This document shows, one piece after another, positions 63,397 to 64,000 of a stretch of 64,000 nt of DNA. The stretch's first letter is position 1. Each line of letters starts with the position of its first letter. A model generated the notes under the pieces. That model was not told where the DNA came from. It did not search any database and saw only the letters and a program-made list of their open reading frames with translations. The stretch is from an uncultured Ruminococcus sp. (GTDB lineage Bacteria; Bacillota; Clostridia; Oscillospirales; Ruminococcaceae), in the NCBI GenBank assembly GCA_902762785.1, contig CACWPL010000010.1, positions 1-64,000 of the forward strand, in the 5' to 3' direction. A program made the translations under genes and the position numbers.

Positions 63397-64000
63397 TTAC
63401 TTGACCGTCGTCACGTCGCTGCCGAACCACTTGGTCGAGATCTCGCCGAGCTTGCCGTCGGCCTTCATCTCGCTGAGGGTCTTCTGCACCTCGTCGCGCA
63501 GCGCCTGGTCGTTCTTGCGGAAGCCGATGGCGTACTCCTCCTGCTCGAGGCCCTCATCGAGGATGACGAAGTCCTTGCCGTTGGAGGTGATGAGGTAGTT
63601 GGCCACGACGGAATCCATGAAGACGGTGTCCGAGAAGCCCAGCTCCATCTGGCGCAGCGCCTCGACATTGTCCTCGAGGGGCGTCGCGTGGATGTCGGCA
63701 TAGAAGTCGGCAGCCTCGAGGATCTCCTCCGCGGTGGAGCCGAGCTGTACGCCGACGGTCTTGCCGGGCAGGTCGGAGAGGCCCTTGATCTCGCTGTCAG
63801 CGGGCACGACGAAGACCATCTCGTTGGTCATGTAGGGTTCGGAGAGGTTCATGGCCTCAGCGCGGCCGGGGTTTACGGACAGACCGTTCCAGATGCAGTC
63901 GATGCGGCCGGAATCGAGGTCCTGCTCCTTGGCGTCCCATACGATCGGCTGCTTGACGAGCTTCACGCCCAGACGGTCACAGACCTCCTGTGCCACGTCG
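63397..64000 (-). CDS. Amino-acid-type ABC transporter solute-binding protein (partial)
   Basis: The C-terminal 201 residues of a family 3 (polar amino acid) binding protein; the 5' part, with the signal peptide, lies beyond the right edge. Visible: GRIDCIWNGLSVNPGRAEAM (about 30-50 in the part seen), LSEPYMTNEMVFVV, GKTVGVQLGSTAEEIL and IGFRKNDQALRDEVQKTL. It would bind an amino acid outside and deliver it to an ABC permease. The C terminus KWFGSDVTTVK is normal for the family. Confidence 0.92.
   Translation of the reverse strand, partial: DVAQEVCDRLGVKLVKQPIVWDAKEQDLDSGRIDCIWNGLSVNPGRAEAMNLSEPYMTNEMVFVVPADSEIKGLSDLPGKTVGVQLGSTAEEILEAADFYADIHATPLEDNVEALRQMELGFSDTVFMDSVVANYLITSNGKDFVILDEGLEQEEYAIGFRKNDQALRDEVQKTLSEMKADGKLGEISTKWFGSDVTTVK

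Overview
The window looks like a chromosome segment from a fibre-degrading, GC-rich member of the Clostridia, probably Ruminococcaceae. Supporting signs are Gram-positive ribosome binding sites, sigma-A promoters with a 17-base spacer and frequent extended -10 elements, a cell-wall sorting signal, and three secreted proteins carrying dockerin modules, including a GH9 cellulase. Dockerins imply a cellulosome-type complex; no scaffoldin or cohesin lies in the window. No phage, insertion sequence or CRISPR array was seen.

Layout. 1-310: the end of an rRNA operon (5S) and a CAT-anticodon tRNA. 419-3080: a dockerin-bearing GH9 cellulase with its own strong promoter. 3082-10031 (minus): a complete nine-gene F-type ATP synthase operon atpI-B-E-F-H-A-G-D-C; its c subunit carries a sodium-binding signature with two carboxylates. 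10158-15451: a probable extracytosolic flavin redox module (wall-anchored Tp47-like protein, ferric-reductase-like membrane protein fused to an FMN-binding domain, ApbE lipoprotein, NusG-II domain protein, Gx/HepS1-like membrane protein). 15533-18097: hydrolase, gpsA and a flavin reductase-like gene. 18221-20564: a secreted beta-helix carbohydrate-binding protein with an N-terminal dockerin. 20633-26501: an unknown protein, a lipase-like protein, a GGDEF sensor, a VOC protein and a GH5 lipoprotein cellulase. 26506-29449 (minus): an SPFH / zinc-ribbon / TPM-tail cluster. 29550-35312: a Ca2+ P-type ATPase, an LRR protein, a Ca2+/Na+ antiporter and pyridoxal kinase. 35319-37459 (minus): DUF3793, DUF2325 and an AraC regulator, possibly metal-linked. 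37552-40097: a DUF6110 protein and an atypical P1B-type ATPase. 40129-43737: an MBL-fold protein, HemZ-like radical SAM enzyme and RlmD-like RNA methyltransferase in one overlapping operon. 43740-43995: a low-GC frameshifted gene remnant. 44000-47772: membrane protein, serine hydrolase and alpha/beta hydrolase. 47834-51219 (minus): an ECF sigma factor, transmembrane anti-sigma-like protein and dockerin protein in one operon. The remainder holds housekeeping and uncharacterised genes, a tRNA-Ala, cysK, a YgiQ radical SAM protein, and a truncated amino-acid-type solute-binding protein at the right edge.

How the parts fit. Secreted cellulosomal proteins (GH9, beta-helix, internal-dockerin protein) and a membrane-tethered GH5 point to growth on plant cell wall. 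The sodium-type ATP synthase and the flavin module point to sodium-based energetics with electron transfer outside the membrane. The ECF sigma operon is a candidate route for sensing the outside and inducing a dockerin protein. All functions are inferred from sequence motifs read by eye; no database search was run.
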